Below are positions 36,281 through 48,808 of a DNA stretch of 64,000 nucleotides, one piece after another. How positions within the stretch are numbered: the stretch's first letter is position 1; each line of letters starts with the position of its first letter. Origin of the DNA: Cornus controversa. Lineage: Eukaryota; Streptophyta; Magnoliopsida; Cornales; Cornaceae. A program made the translations under genes and the position numbers. Under the pieces are notes generated by a model, which saw only the letters and a program-made list of their open reading frames with translations, had not been told where the DNA came from and ran no database searches. Location: positions 43,486,336-43,550,335 of the forward strand of contig CM048849.1 in the NCBI GenBank assembly GCA_026545225.1, given 5' to 3'.

Positions 36281-37111
36281 AGGGTGTAGTAATGGATGGG
36301 TTGTCCATTGTGTGTTGTAGTGATGATGGATGGATGTTGAAGTTTATACATACATCTATATGTGCATGTATGTGACATAGATGATATGGAAGGGTACAGC
36401 TGTACAGGAAGGGTGATTATGATGGGAATCAAAAGAGGATACGTGCTTGTCTGAATCACCAGCTATTGGTGAAGACACTAGGTTATGTGGGACCTACTGT
36501 GGGAAGGTGGGGTCCATCAATTGGGGTCAAGAATCAAGATATAGTTGAAAATTTAGTAGTAATTGTTAGTAGTATCTGTTTGCCTTAAAAATAAAAATAA
36601 TAATATTTTTTTCTGTAATTATTACGTGGACAAAATGAACTAAACATTCCTTAACTATTTATTTGTTCGCAAAATACACTTTTTAACTATTGAAATTAAT
36701 ACTCTTCAACTTTTAAAAGTGTTCACGTTGCATCTAATGATGTTGACGTCGGTTAAGTGAGACAGGCATGTGACATCAAAAAAAATTGTTTACTTTTTTA
36801 AATACCCTCCATAAAAGAAGAAAAATGAAAATTTTCTTCTTTTAAGAATGTGGACAAATTAGTCCATTTTTACTTATGGAGGGTATTTAGGTCTTAAAAT
36901 TATTTTTTTTTGATGTCACGTTCAATACATGCATCTCACTTAACGGTCAAATATGACGGACATCAACTTTAACGGTGTAATGTGAACCCTTTTAAAAGTT
37001 GAGAGCATTAATTATTGTTGGACGATTTTGTCAAAAATCGTTAGTTATTGAATAAAAAATTGATTGTTAAAATCCTCCAACCAAACATGGCCTTAAGTGG
37101 TGGTTGTCTGA

Positions 37112-37292
37112 AGAATAGACATGACTATTCTGGAAGAGTTATGATTCTTCATGAATAAACATGTCTATCTGAAATAGATATGACTATTCACGAACAAACA
37201 TATCTATTCTGGAATAGGTATGACTCTTCACGAACAAACATGTCTGTTCTGGAATAGGTATGACTCTTCACGAATAGACATGTCTGTTCACC
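37112..37292. repeat. ~40-bp tandem repeats inside the Copia LTR
   Basis: Units of the form GAACAAACATGTCTGTTCTG followed by GAATAGGTATGACTCTTCAC recur about four and a half times just upstream of the TATA box. The same array is in the 3' LTR at about 40199-40379. The position suggests a transcriptional enhancer, which is inference. Confidence 0.85.
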
Positions 37293-37794
37293 ATTGGCTC
37301 TATATATAGCCAGTTATGCATAACAAAACAGAACAATAATTTTATATCATCTATCTCTACATATATATACAGTTCGAGTACTACACAAGTTGTGTTTGAA
37401 GGATTCTAGAAATTGAAGTGCTGCCTCTTTAAAATCGTAAATCCGTTCTAATTTGGGAGACAATTGTTCATCACTTTGAGCACTATAAGGGAACAAATTT
37501 GTCTTAAAAAAATTGTGTTTACACAAGGCTCGGATTTAATTTAATTCATTTTCAATCATTCTGTAAGTTGGTTGATAATGTTTATTTTATTTAACTTCCT
37601 CCTTCTGTTTATTTTTTCTAAGTATAACTATATTTTGATTTGCCTGTTTGGCATACAAAAGAGATATTTTCCAACAATCTTAAGACAAATTTTGAGTTAT
37701 TTTTTTTGTTATACTTAGTGTTCTTAATAAACAGAAATCAGTGGCTGGATGTGTTTGCAAAATCTGCACTTATTGTTATTCTAATTTCTATTAG

Positions 37795-37825
<31 letters not shown>

Positions 37826-37879
37826 TCTTTAAATTAGAAACTTAAACAGATTATGTATCTGTTTTGTTTTTTAACAAAA

Positions 37880-38250
37880 ATGGCATTTAATACTCCAATT
37901 ATTCTCATGAGTGTGTCTCATGGAGAGAAGCCCGAAAAATTCAATGGAACAAATTTTAAACGTTGGCAGCAGAAGATGTTCTTCTATCTTACAACTTTGA
38001 ATTTGGTAAGATTCATTCACGAAGAATCTCATATACTTGGTGAATGAGAGACTGATAAGGAAAAGGTGAGTGTTCTTGATGCATTGAAGTATGCAGATTT
38101 CTTGTGTAGAAACTATATCCTAAATGGATTAGACAATACACTATATAATGTGTATTATGCTAGTAAAACAGCAAAGGCATTATAGGATTCTTTGGACAAG
38201 AAATATAAGACTGAAGACATTGTCATGAAGAAAATCCTCTACTACCAAAA
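37880..38250 (+). pseudogene. Copia gag fragment
   Basis: From the ATG at 37880 the frame reads MAFNTPIILM and KPEKFNGTNFKRWQQKMFFY, the start of a Copia gag (UBN2-type). It stops at 38045, and further gag-like sequence (LDKKYKTEDIVMKK) continues past stops to about 38250. Confidence 0.85.
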
Positions 38251-39295
38251 TAAGGTTGTATGAGAAATAACCTTAGGAAGAGAACTCGTTCTTCAATAAG
38301 TTAATGTGTATTAAATCCAAGGGTGTGTAAGAGATTTATTATAAACCTGGAATGGAGTTAATTTTTCAACTTGAGTGGATGTCCTAACTCAAATTTGGCA
38401 CATGTGAAAGGAAATTAATTAAAAATTATTTTCACCCATACAAAAGAGTGTTGTACCTCTAGCATTAGATCACAATGATATATGTGATTTAATATATGTG
38501 CACATGAGAGATAAAAAAGTATTTAATACTTTGATAGGAATTACACAAGATACTATGAAGCAAAATTTGAGAATGAGGTTGTGAGTCAATTTAGCAATTT
38601 AAATGAAATGGTGTTGCTAAAATGCAAAAATCATAAAATACAAATGATTTGTAGATAAATTATGGATTACCCAGAAGTTGTGGAGAAGCTCAACTTTTTT
38701 CAAATTTAGTCTTACACCTCATTAAGAAAATTATGAAGACACCAGTTGATTGATATATAGAAAAACCTTATATCTTTCTATAAATACTTCGAAATGTGGG
38801 AGTGTCTATATAATGTGATAATATTTAAATCCTAAAATTATTAGGATATGAATGAGACATATCTTGTGCATAATTCAAGAAATATAGAACGAGGTTCTAT
38901 TAATGAAAAATTGATTTGAAATAATCAATAAGGGTTCATAGTTTTAGATTATGAAAAAAGAGTGTGCAAACTTGGAAAATCTATATGTAGATTGAAACAA
39001 ACACTGAATCAATGACATAGTTTAGGTGGTTACATGTCAATGAGTATGATGCATGCTAAAGATACTCTAGATGGATATGTTTTCTAACTATGTTGTTCTG
39101 ATCTAAAGGACAAGTTGCATATAACTTGATATACAAGCAATCCAAGAGAATACCAAGTGTATTAAGGTGGTTGAGATCCATCTTGAAATTAATGATTGCA
39201 TTTATCAAGGATTGAAACTAAGGCTAATGTTATGGAACAAGGCCCAAAGAAAAAGATCAAAACCTATGTTTTCTATATGTATACATTGCGATAGC

Positions 39296-39514
39296 CAGTC
39301 AGCAATAGGAAGGGCATAGAGTCATATGTATAACGGTAAGTCACGTCACATACGACAAAGACATAATACCGTTAGACAATTGCTCTCTAATGGAATTATC
39401 TCAATTGATTATGTAAAGTCAAAAGATAATATTGAGGATCCGTTTACAAAAGGCTTGCCACGAGAGCGAATAGAAAGTTCATCGAAGGGAATGGATTTAA
39501 AGCCTATGTCTTAA
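39296..39514 (+). pseudogene. Copia RNase H C-terminal fragment
   Basis: The frame YNGKSRHIRQRHNTVRQLL followed by SIDYVKSKDNIEDPFTKGLP is the hallmark end of a Copia RNase H domain. No reverse transcriptase core precedes it, only about 1 kb of stop-rich sequence. Confidence 0.88.
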
Positions 39515-40835
39515 TAAGAGTCGTCATAGTGGCAACCCAACCTAGCTGACTGGAGATCCCAAGATCTAGGTTCAAAGGGCAAACCGAACTATGTAGAACT
39601 CAGTAAGCACTGAGGAGATATTTTACTCCTAACCATTCTTATGATGAGACAGTGCACATCTGTCGCGAGAACCAGGATAAGTTAAGCTTTTAGTGATTTC
39701 TATATCTTGGAAAATGTTCAAGTAGAGTATTGCAGGATACTTTTCATAGAGATCACCTACGTGAGTAAGAAGGGGCCGTTTCTATGAGAATATTAAGGCT
39801 TAATTATCTAAAACACTCATGGAACCAAGAGGTGTTTAGGGCCAAAATGAACACAAACGTGAGAACCAACTGTGTTTGAAGAAATACTGTGTGAATTCTA
39901 TTGCCTTGGTTTACATTAACGGCTGACTGTTCAAAGACATTATGTCCAGCTAAGTAAATCCGATAGTCTTTCACTAGGGCAAGTTCAAGGCCATTAGGCT
40001 ACTTAACCCGATATAGTAGTTTTTCAACTGTATTTGAATTAGTGTCTGCATTATCATTATCATTTGCATTGATATCCAATCAATTTCATTCATGTGGGGG
40101 ATTGTTGGACGATTTTGTCAAAAATCGTTAGTTATTGAATAAAAAATTGATTGTTAAAATCCTCTAACCAAACATGGCTTTAAGTGGTGGTTGTCTGAAG
40201 AATAGACATGACTATTCTGGAAGAGTTATGATTCTTCATGAATAAACATGTCTATCTGAAATAGATATGACTATTCACGAACAAACATATCTATTCTGGA
40301 ATAGGTATGACTCTTCACGAACAAACATGTCTGTTCTGGAATAGGTATGACTCTTCACGAATAGACATGTCTGTTCACCATTGGCTCTATATATAGCCAG
40401 TTATGCATAACAAAACAGAACAATAATTTTATATCATCTATCTCTACATATATATACAGTTCGAGTACTACACAAGTTGTGTTTGAAGGATTCTAGAAAT
40501 TGAAGTGCTGCCTCTTTAGAATCGTAAATTCGTTCTATCTTGGGAGACAATTGTTCATCACTTTGAGCACTATAAGGGAACAAATTTGTCTTAAAAAAAT
40601 TGTGTTTACACAAGGCTCGGATTTAATTTAATTCATTTTCAATCATTCTGTAAGTTGGTTGATAATGTTTATTTTATTTAACTTCCTCCTTCTGTTTATT
40701 TTTTCTAAGTATAACTATATTTTGGTTTGCCTGTTTGACATACAAAAGAGATATTTTCCTACAATTATAACAATTGATAATTGAGAGTTGCATTTTGTAA
40801 CAAGTCTGAGAGGTGTTTAGTGTAATTTTGCCTAC

Positions 40836-41570
40836 TTTTTGTTATCACCAATTCTTTTTTTCCTACTTTCAACTTTAATGATAAAGCTATGATACGCGGA
40901 ATTCCTCACAAAATTGTGTGCAACTAAAAAAATGAAGATAACTATAGGACAAATCATAATAAAAATACAAAGGATTTGTGTAATTCACTTCTTTTTTTTT
41001 CCATTTAGTTATGCATTTGATATTACACCTACATAAAGCAGCACCCATCTCACGTTGGTATAAATATTGTTTTCTTTGCACTTAAGATTTTCGAAACATT
41101 TCTACAGACATCACTTACAAGTGTTAGCAACTTATTTCACAATCTAAATCACAAAGCATTTGTTTCACAATCCAAACACAAAACAAAAGTGAAATCCTTA
41201 AATCAAAAGAGACAATGAATTAAGTCATTGATATAAAATAAATATATCAAAATTAAAATATGGAAAAGATAAAATAAAACTAGGATAGAGAAACCCTCAA
41301 AGTTAGCAAGAGATTGGTGTCTAACTAAGAAGCATGGACACAGACACGGAACACAAACACGATACAACACGAATATCTTGACATATCAAATTCTAAAAAA
41401 GTAGTACACAGACACAACGTGGACACAACTAATATAAATATAAATTTTTATTTGTATATCTATTAAGTACACAAGACAATTACAAAACTTTAATTAATTT
41501 ATAATTTCTATACTAAAGTTTTATAAGTTAGAAGGGAGAAAAAATATACTATACTATATACAGTGACGGA
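40836..41570. other. Intergenic with a MITE-like relic
   Basis: At about 41325 a sequence AAGAAGCATGGACACAGACA begins, similar to the left end of the element at 50172; its right end seems lost at the hAT MITE that begins at 41571. No gene was recognised. Confidence 0.5.
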
Positions 41571-42161
41571 CCCAGAAATTTTTGTCGCGGGGGGGGGGGG
41601 GGGGGGGGTAACCTTTAACACTAAAATTTTTTTTCAAGCCATCATAATAATTCTATTGAATAAATTTATTATTGTTCATTGATAACATTTACTTTATTAT
41701 TAAAATTTTAAAAAAAAAATATTTATTTCATTATTTTTTTAATTTATCTATTAAAAATTAAATGAAATTTATTAATTTAAATTGTTTTTATAGATATAGA
41801 GAGAGGGGATAAAGACTCAAAGAGAGAGAGGGGGTAAAAAAGAGAGAAATAGATCGGATAGAGAGAGGGGAGAAAGAGAGAAAGAAAGGGAAAAAGAGAG
41901 AGAGAAAGAAAGAGAAGGATTGAGAGAGAAATATTGGGGATAGAGAGGGGGCGAAGAGAGAGAAAGAGAAGGGAAAAGAGAGAGAGAGATTAAAAAAAAT
42001 TAGGGGGGGCCTAGTGGAGTTTTTTTTTTTTAATTTTAGGGGGGGGGGGGAAATGTTATATATAAGTATATAATTTAAAAAATAAAGGTATATAAGTGAA
42101 GGAAAAAAAATTCAGGGGGGGGGCATATGCCCCCACTGGACCCTTCATGGGTTCGTCCCTG
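41571..42161. mobile_element. hAT MITE with poly-G tract, perfect 8-bp TSD
   Basis: The ends CAGTGACGGACCCA and (reverse-complemented) CAGGGACGAACCCA are flanked by ACTATATA at 41563-41570 and 42162-42169. Just inside the left end is a run of about 20 G, and a shorter G-rich and GA-rich zone lies at the right. No coding capacity. It belongs with the copies at 32367 and 57783. Confidence 0.93.
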
Positions 42162-42724
42162 ACTATATAGGGTGAAGTGCACAAAACACCCATGTAGTAT
42201 AGATATTGTGCATATCGCACCCCTCTTGTTCCATTTGTGTGTATAACTCTAACATATTTAAGTAAAATGTGCAACTTACCTTCTTTTGTCAAGCTTCCAT
42301 TAACTTTTGTCTGTTAAATTGATCACGTGCAGGGTATGTGAGATAGATTTTATATTTAAACATCAAAGTGCCCCTCTTTCTCTCTCTAGGTCACCTTCTT
42401 TTTCTCTCTCTAACAACACGGTTCTCTCTTTTCAAGGTTGTTAAAATAAAAGGAAAAGAGAGAGAATTATATTAATGAATGGTATGGTTACAATATATAA
42501 TGAGATCATATATATATATATATATAGGAGAAGGAAAAGAGGTAGGTTAGTGGGGAGCAAGTTATCCTATACATGGCAAGTCCCCAATCATATGAATCAT
42601 AATTTGATATGGAAAATGTTAAATATAAAATATACTAATATATTTCAACACTCCCCCTCAAACTCAAGGTGGGTTATACGACGCCATTTGGAGTTTGAAA
42701 ATAAGCTCTCGGAAGCGTCCTAGT

Positions 42725-43420
42725 GGAAGAGATTTGGTGAAAATATCCGCTATATGATCATGTGAAGTGACTGACCATAACTACAAGATATTCTGAAGCA
42801 TATGATGAAGGTAAAATGACAATCTATCTCAATGTGTTTGGTCCGATCATGAAAAACATTATTGTGTGCAATCTGAATAGCACCCTTGTTATCACAATAG
42901 ATAGGAGTAGCAGTGGACGAAGAAACACCTATATCCTAAAGAAGTCATCGTAACCAGAAAAGTTCATAAATAGTATCTGCAAATGCTCTATACTCGACCT
43001 CAATGCTAGATTGAGCAATAACAGACTGTTTCTTACTACGCCAAGAGATCAGTGAGTCACCAAAAAGGAAGCCATGTTCGATAGTGGAACGACAATCTAT
43101 TGGGTCGTAGCCCAATCCGTATCAGAATAAGCACAAAATACCAGTGAAGACTAATGAGAGAAAAAGAGCCCATGAAATACAGTACCCTTGACATAGCAGA
43201 GAATACGAAGAACAACAGCAAAGTGAACTGATCTCGGTGAAGCTATGAATTGACTGACGATATGAGAAATATCTGGACAAGTGATAGTAAGATATATCAG
43301 ACTACCAACCAACTGACGATACAAAGTACCATCATGAAGAAGTTCACTATCATGTGGAGTGAGTCTCACATTAGGCTCAAGTGGAGTATCAGCAATGTTG
43401 TTATATGTGATGCCAACTTT
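42725..43420 (-). pseudogene. Copia RNase H and reverse-transcriptase end
   Basis: The frame at 43151-43369 includes GTLYRQLVGSLIYLTITCPD, the conserved Copia segment just before RNase H. Sequence towards 42725 continues the RNase H region with stops. Confidence 0.8.
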
Positions 43421-43447
43421 GGAAAGAAGATCGAAGCAATACTTTGC

Positions 43448-44126
43448 TTAAGTAAGATAATTGCCATCAGTAGCTCTAGTAATTTCCAGGCCAAGAAAAT
43501 AACTGAGAGGTCCAAGATATTTCATTTCAAACTGATAATTTAGAAACTGCTTAAGTTCCTGAATACCCTGAATATCATCCCCGGTGATAATCATCAACAA
43601 AAAGCAAGAGAAGAATAACATCATTTGCAGTACGCCGGATAAATAAAACTGAATCATATGTACTAGTAGAATAGTTAAGGTGAGAAATAGTAGAACTGAA
43701 CTTGGCAAACCAAGCTCGAGGTGCCTATATAAGACCACACAGAGCACGCATAAGTCAACAACCTTGATGAGGTGGACGATCAAAACCTGGAGGAGGCTTC
43801 ATATAAACTTTCTTGAGCAAATCACCATTAAGGAAGGCATTTTTGACATCCATCTGAAAAAGCTCCCAATGACGAAAAGCGGCCACAGCAAGAAGAGTAC
43901 GAATAGAAGGAAGACGAGCAACAGGAGCAAAAGTCTCCTCATAATCGATGTCATACTCTTGTGTGAACCCCCTTGCCACAAGTCGGGCTTTATATCGCTC
44001 AACAGACCCATCTGTACGAGTCTTAATTTTGTAGACCCATTTATATCTAATGGCAGACTTCCCTGGAGGCGATTCAACTAGATGACATGTCTGAGTCTTG
44101 ACAACTGCATCTAACTCTTCTTTCAT
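43448..44126 (-). pseudogene. Copia reverse transcriptase (RVT_2) fragments
   Basis: The frame at 43755-44126 carries YKWVYKIKTRTDGSVERYKA and LVARGFTQEYDIDYEETFAP, the signature start of the Copia RT, then MDVKNAFLNGDL. The frame at 43448-43783 carries QFEMKYLGPLSYFLGLEI. The normal YVDDM catalytic region falls across a frameshift at about 43600, so the enzyme is inactive. Confidence 0.92.
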
Positions 44127-44482
44127 TGCTTGCTACCACAAAGGGTTAGAGAAGGCATCGCAAAAAGTATGAGATTCATGAAAGGTTATAATAGCATGAT
44201 AACAATGATAGTTATGAAGATTTGCAGGGAGATACTTACCCTAGTAGATTGACAATGATCCAAAACAGCGGCAACATCAGGAGCCTCAGGGGGGACAAAT
44301 GAGTGGAACTCAAATGCAGGAGGGTCAACCATATGTGATAAGGCAGAATGGTCAATTGTATCTGATGAGCTAGCAGGAGGAGAATATGAAAAAAGATCTG
44401 CAGATGTATTTAAAGGAGGAATACAAAATTGGTGATCAGAAATACCATTAAATTTGGATAAGGTATGAAATATTTTATGTTC

Positions 44483-45454
44483 TCAAAAAATAACATGATG
44501 AGAGACTCTAAAGCGTCTCGCAACTAGATCAAAACACCTATATCCTTTTTGTTCAAATCCATACCCAAGAAAACAGCAGAGCTGAGCATGAGGTTGTAAT
44601 TTTGTTTGCTCATGAGGATGAAGAAGAACAAAACAAGCACACCCAAAAACTCTAAGATTACTATAGTCAGGAACTTGCCTATAGATAAGCTCATAGGGTA
44701 TTTGATTTTGTAAAAGTGGTATGGGTACACAATTCATCATATAGAAAGTAATGAGAGATGTTTCACCCCAAAAATATGATGGCACAGAAGAAGAAATAAC
44801 AAATGATCAAGCTAAATCTAAAAGATGTCAAAGTTTTCTTTTAGCTTGACCATTTTGTTGTGATGTACTAGGGCAAGAAGAGTAAAAAATAGTGTCATAA
44901 TGTTTGAGGATATTTTGAGAATCGTTTTGCCTATATTCCGTAACATTATCAAAATAAAAAGTTTTAATATTTGTGGAAAATTGAGTTGAAACCATTTTGG
45001 TGAAATCACGAAAGATGTTGAGTAATTCAGAACAGTTTTTCATTAAAAAAATCTAACTAAATCATGGAAAATCATCTAGAAATATAACAAAATACGTGCC
45101 CCACCCATGGTAGCTACAGGAGAAGATCCCCAAACATCATAATGAACAAGATCAAAAGGAGAAAAAATAAATGACTCACTGTTATTAAATGGTAAAACGG
45201 GTTGTTTGCCTAATTGACAAGAAATACAATAAAAAAACTCAGTTCTAACTAATCCTAACAAACCCTTAGTTACTAGATTTTTGACAAAAGATTAAGAGAA
45301 GATTAAAAACAAGATAAATATTGAGAACATACAAATTTGACTGAGAGACAGTGCCTATGTGACTAATGGCCATAGTGGAGCCACTAGCTGTGTGAATAAT
45401 AGGTGCATGAGGTGTAAGAGTCTGAGTAGTGAGCAAAGTATGGTCAGGTGTCAT
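44483..45454 (-). pseudogene. Copia integrase and GAG-pre-integrase fragments
   Basis: FWGETSLITFYMMNCVPIPL and LRVFGCACFVLLHPHEQTKL (44483-44785) are the conserved C-terminal integrase region. HYDVWGSSPVATMGGARILL and CISCQLGKQPVLPFNNSES (45076-45261) are the zinc-finger and core start. Stops and frameshifts separate the pieces. Confidence 0.9.
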
Positions 45455-46213
45455 ATGATTGCATTAATCAGATTCAAAAACTAATAAATTAAGTGTAAAT
45501 GGTGTGGTTGAGAAAGCAGAGTTAGATGAGATTGAACCTGATTGCTTGGATGAATCTGGTTGAGAATTGCCCCCAGATCAGTAGTAGAAAATACAGATGG
45601 GGACTCCTCAGAAGGAGTAGTAACTGATGCAGAAGGAGAAGAATAAGATGACACTGTCTCCGTGGTAGCTATAGCTATAACATTGCGAGGTCTAGTAAGT
45701 TTGATGCACTCCTCAATTGTATGTCCTGATTTATGATAATATTTATAAGAATGTTCACTAGTTTTGGGTTGAAATGGCTGTGCTCACTGTTTGTTACCAC
45801 CATTGCGATGAAAAGAAGAATAATATCTATTGAGTGAAGGCCCAGACTGAAAACACTGTGGTTGCGAAGACCATGGGTACTCAGACTAAAAATGAGCAGA
45901 TGATGTAGCCAAAATAGGGAGATGACTCTGAATTGTAGAACGAAATGTCTATAGACATGTCTCCTTTAGAACAAGCTCATTAAGAGCTTGATCTAGTGAT
46001 GGGAGAGGTGAATGATGAAGAAGCTGACCACGGACATGATCAAAATCATCATGAAGATTCATCAAAAATTGATAAAGGTTCATCTAATCACGATACTCAT
46101 AAAATTTCTTACTCTCTGAGGTAACTGTCTGTAATGATTTTGACGAAACTTATTGATCCCAAAGACACTCTATGCGAGCAAAAAACTCATTAATTCTCTG
46201 ATCGAACTCTTGT

Positions 46214-46571
46214 TTAATATGATACTTTACTGATACTAATGAGCACCTTTTGAGCCAAAATATAAAAAAAGAAACATGTCCTAAACCTCTTTGGTAGTTT
46301 TATAACTCCCAAATTCCATACTAATGGAAGAATTAGCTGTGTTGCTGAGCCATGTGATAATCTTGTGATTATTGCTATCCCAGTCCTTAACACGAGAAGC
46401 AAAGGCTTCATCTTTCTCATTGGTATCCTGAACGGGTTATTTTCGATCTCCTGTAATGTAAGACTATAGTTTGCGTCCTTTAAGAAAGCTACGCATAGAT
46501 TGACTCCAAAAAATATAATTGTCCCTATCAAGTGTAACGAAAATGGGGTGAGAAATCTCATTTTGAGCCAT
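46214..46571 (-). pseudogene. Copia gag N-terminal fragment
   Basis: From the ATG at 46571 the frame reads MAQNEISHPIFVTLDRDNYI, like the N-terminal domain of Copia polyproteins. It then passes into an alternative frame (LKDANYSLTLQEIENNPFRI) after a shift. The leader upstream (46640-46780) has several GATGACGTGG-like repeats. Confidence 0.75.
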
Positions 46572-47607
46572 TTAAAAATTTCAAATGACAAAACCAACTA
46601 GAAAATTGAAATTAGCACGAAATTTCAAGTGGGGTAAGCCTAGGAAATTTTTTTCAGTTGTTGATGCTGACGTGGTAGGAAAAGATGACGTGGCTATGAT
46701 ATTTGGTGCTGATGTGGCAGACGACATGGATGATGACATGCTAGATGACGTAGAGTATGACATGGAAGACGAGTGTGTCACCGAAAAAAAAAGAAGATTT
46801 TGACCACGCGTGAAGGCTTCGTTCGGGCTATTTTGTGCCAAGTTGATCGTTTGGTTGAGGGCTTTGTTATGATATATTCAGAGGATCAAACAGAGTTCTA
46901 GAAGATAAATTTTCTATTTGAATGATGAGAACAATTAAGCGGAAGAAGAAAATGAGGGTTTTGAAAACCCTAGCTCTAATACCATGTTAAAATAAAAGGA
47001 AAATAGAGAGAATTATCTCTGAATTATATTAATGAATTGTGTGGTTACAATATACAATGAGATTATATATATATATGAGAATGACAAAAGGTAGGCGAGT
47101 GGAGAACAAGTTACCCTATACATGGTAAGTCCCCAATCATAGGAATTTTAATTTGATATGGAAAATATTAAATATAAAATATACTAATATATGTCAACAA
47201 AGGTATATATCTTTTTCTCTCTCTATATCTCTCTCTTACCCTCTGCAAATCCCTCTCTCTCTCTCTCGTTCCATCATTCCCCACTAAAAAATGCCACCTG
47301 TATCCTTGTTTCATTCCCACAACCAAAAAAATCATTTTTCAGAAACAAGAGCTTGCCCAAACAACACCCATCAACCTACCTTTCATCAAACTCATTTTTT
47401 TGCCCATTTAAACTAAACCCCAAAAAGTATTCACTTACCAAAAGTCATGTCAAAAAGACCCACAACAAAAAATAATCCATTTTCCACATACATGGACTAG
47501 TCCAAACATGACCTTACACTGTCACACAGACACAGACTCTCACCCAAAACACTCTCCCAATCAATCCATAACCTTGTTTCTCATTCTTCAGTTTTTCATA
47601 GAAGACC

Positions 47608-48808
47608 TGTTGGAAACCAGTTTTGATCAAGCCATTTTAGGAGCAAAATTTGAGTGAGGTCCATTAAGATTTTGGACCAAGTTTGGGTTAGAATGCATTC
47701 CTCTCCGAGAGTAGATTAGCGTAATATATTTATTTGATCAAATTCGTTTCAGGATGAATTAGAAAATGGTTTCCAAAGTGAGGTATTGAATATGGTTTAC
47801 AAATCTTACAAATGAGTTTGTTCCCATATGAAATAAATCCCACATTGGAATCTTATTAAACACTTTATATGCACAGGAAGAGTTGTAAGGGTGGTGGTTA
47901 AAAGGTAGTTGGGGTTAGTTGTTTAATTTAAATTCAACAGGTGCACCAATGTCCCTCATGTCATTTACACTAAACCAACATGTCCAATATTTTTCTCTTC
48001 GCTTCGAATCGAAAATGTGACCCCAATACCTCTCTCTTTGGTTCGAACCGAAAAGGTGCAACCACATCTATAAATACCCCAAGCTTCATTTACAAAATTT
48101 ATTGATTCAGAGTCTATGTGAAAGTTTGCATACTTGAACCTGACTAAGTCAAGTTGATTCGAGCCACATGGTTAGCCAAAATCACATGGGTTTGAACCTA
48201 GTGGTCTAAATTGATTTCATTTCAATTTCAACTTTATTTTTAGTCCGATTCAAGTCAAAGAGAGAGTGTTACACATTTGTTTGTTCATTGGTTCAATTAG
48301 TTTGAAGTGCTGCTACTGACTGAAAAAAGATCCTTATATCTTGGGAGACAAGTGCCATTAGATCCGTACAACACCATGCGGGATGTCAATTGTCTTAAGG
48401 AGATAATATCAAATACTAGCCTCGGTCTAATTCCAGGTTTTTTGAATTTATTTTATTTTATTATAATAAATTGTATTTTAATATTGTTAGAAACTAAAGA
48501 AAGATAATTGTATATGATTAATTGATTTATTGTCTTTTATGAACAATACATAAATACTTATTTATAGGCACATAATCTTAAAGGTTAAGTAAACTTAGGA
48601 GACAATAAATCCTAGTCCTAGATGGTTTAGGAGAAGTTATAAGAAACCTATATAGTTTAAGAAAAGATATAATAGAAAATATATATAATCTAACAACAGA
48701 TATAATAGGAAATATATAATCTAACAAATATAATTTAAGTGATTTAAGTATGTTAGTATAAATTTTACTATGTCTTCAAAGTATCATATATGCTTATATT
48801 TTTCAACA
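47608..48808. mobile_element. Probable solo LTR (Copia-like), itself invaded
   Basis: TGTTGGAAACCAG to TTTTTCAACA has TG/CA ends. The flanks AGACC (47603-47607) and AGGCC (48809-48813) match at four of five bases. A TATA-like CTATAAATACCCC lies at about 48069. A GAAGTGCTGC, then CTTGGGAGACAA block also occurs in the 37-kb Copia LTR. The smaller LTR at 48485 sits inside it. Confidence 0.6.
48485..48726. mobile_element. Solo LTR with exact 5-bp TSD
   Basis: TGTTAGAAACTAAAG to ATAATCTAACA, flanked by AATAT at 48480-48484 and 48727-48731. The sequence is close to the LTRs at 6296-6470 and 50817-50988. Recombination between LTRs is the usual origin of a solo LTR. Confidence 0.88.

Larger units (their letters stand above)
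37016..40763 (+). mobile_element. Copia LTR retrotransposon, internally deleted, with intact LTRs and TSD
   Basis: The two LTRs (37016-37676 and 40103-40763) are each 661 bp, begin TGTTGGACG and end TTTTCC(A/T)ACA, and differ at about nine positions by eye. The 5-bp target duplication ATTAT is at 37011-37015 and 40764-40768. The polypurine tract CATGTGGGGGAT abuts the 3' LTR. The 2.4-kb interior keeps only a gag beginning and the last part of RNase H, so integrase and reverse transcriptase are missing and the element cannot move by itself. A TATA-like CTCTATATATAGCC is at 37301. Confidence 0.95.
36626..40835. mobile_element. Long foldback (Mutator-like) element split by a Copia insertion
   Basis: The left arm from GTGGACAAAATGAACTAAAC (36626) to about 36820 is the inverse of 36870-37010. 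The pairing continues beyond the Copia element at 40769-40835, ending in a sequence whose reverse complement is GTAGGCAAAATTACACTAAA. The inner loop holds ACCCTCCATAAAAG and its inverse. The GTAGGCAAAATTACAC-type end is common in plant Mutator-like MITEs; no clear 9-bp TSD was seen. Confidence 0.75.
42439..47199 (-). mobile_element. Copia LTR retrotransposon, complete layout but decayed
   Basis: LTRs at 46985-47199 (5') and 42439-42650 (3') are only about 212-215 bp and roughly 90% alike by eye. The TSD is AAGGT (42434-42438 and 47200-47204). On the minus strand TGGTATTAGAGCTAG, one base from the tRNA-Met primer site, adjoins the 5' LTR. GAGTTTGAGGGGGAGTG, the polypurine tract, adjoins the 3' LTR. 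Gag, integrase, reverse transcriptase and RNase H fragments occur in the normal Copia order but with many frameshifts and stops. Confidence 0.95.

Noticed and set aside
46581-46841. Ser-rich minus frame starting MAQNSPNEAF
   Set aside because: It lies in the Copia leader upstream of the real gag start and is built from the GACGTGG/GACATGG repeats; no gag motif is present.
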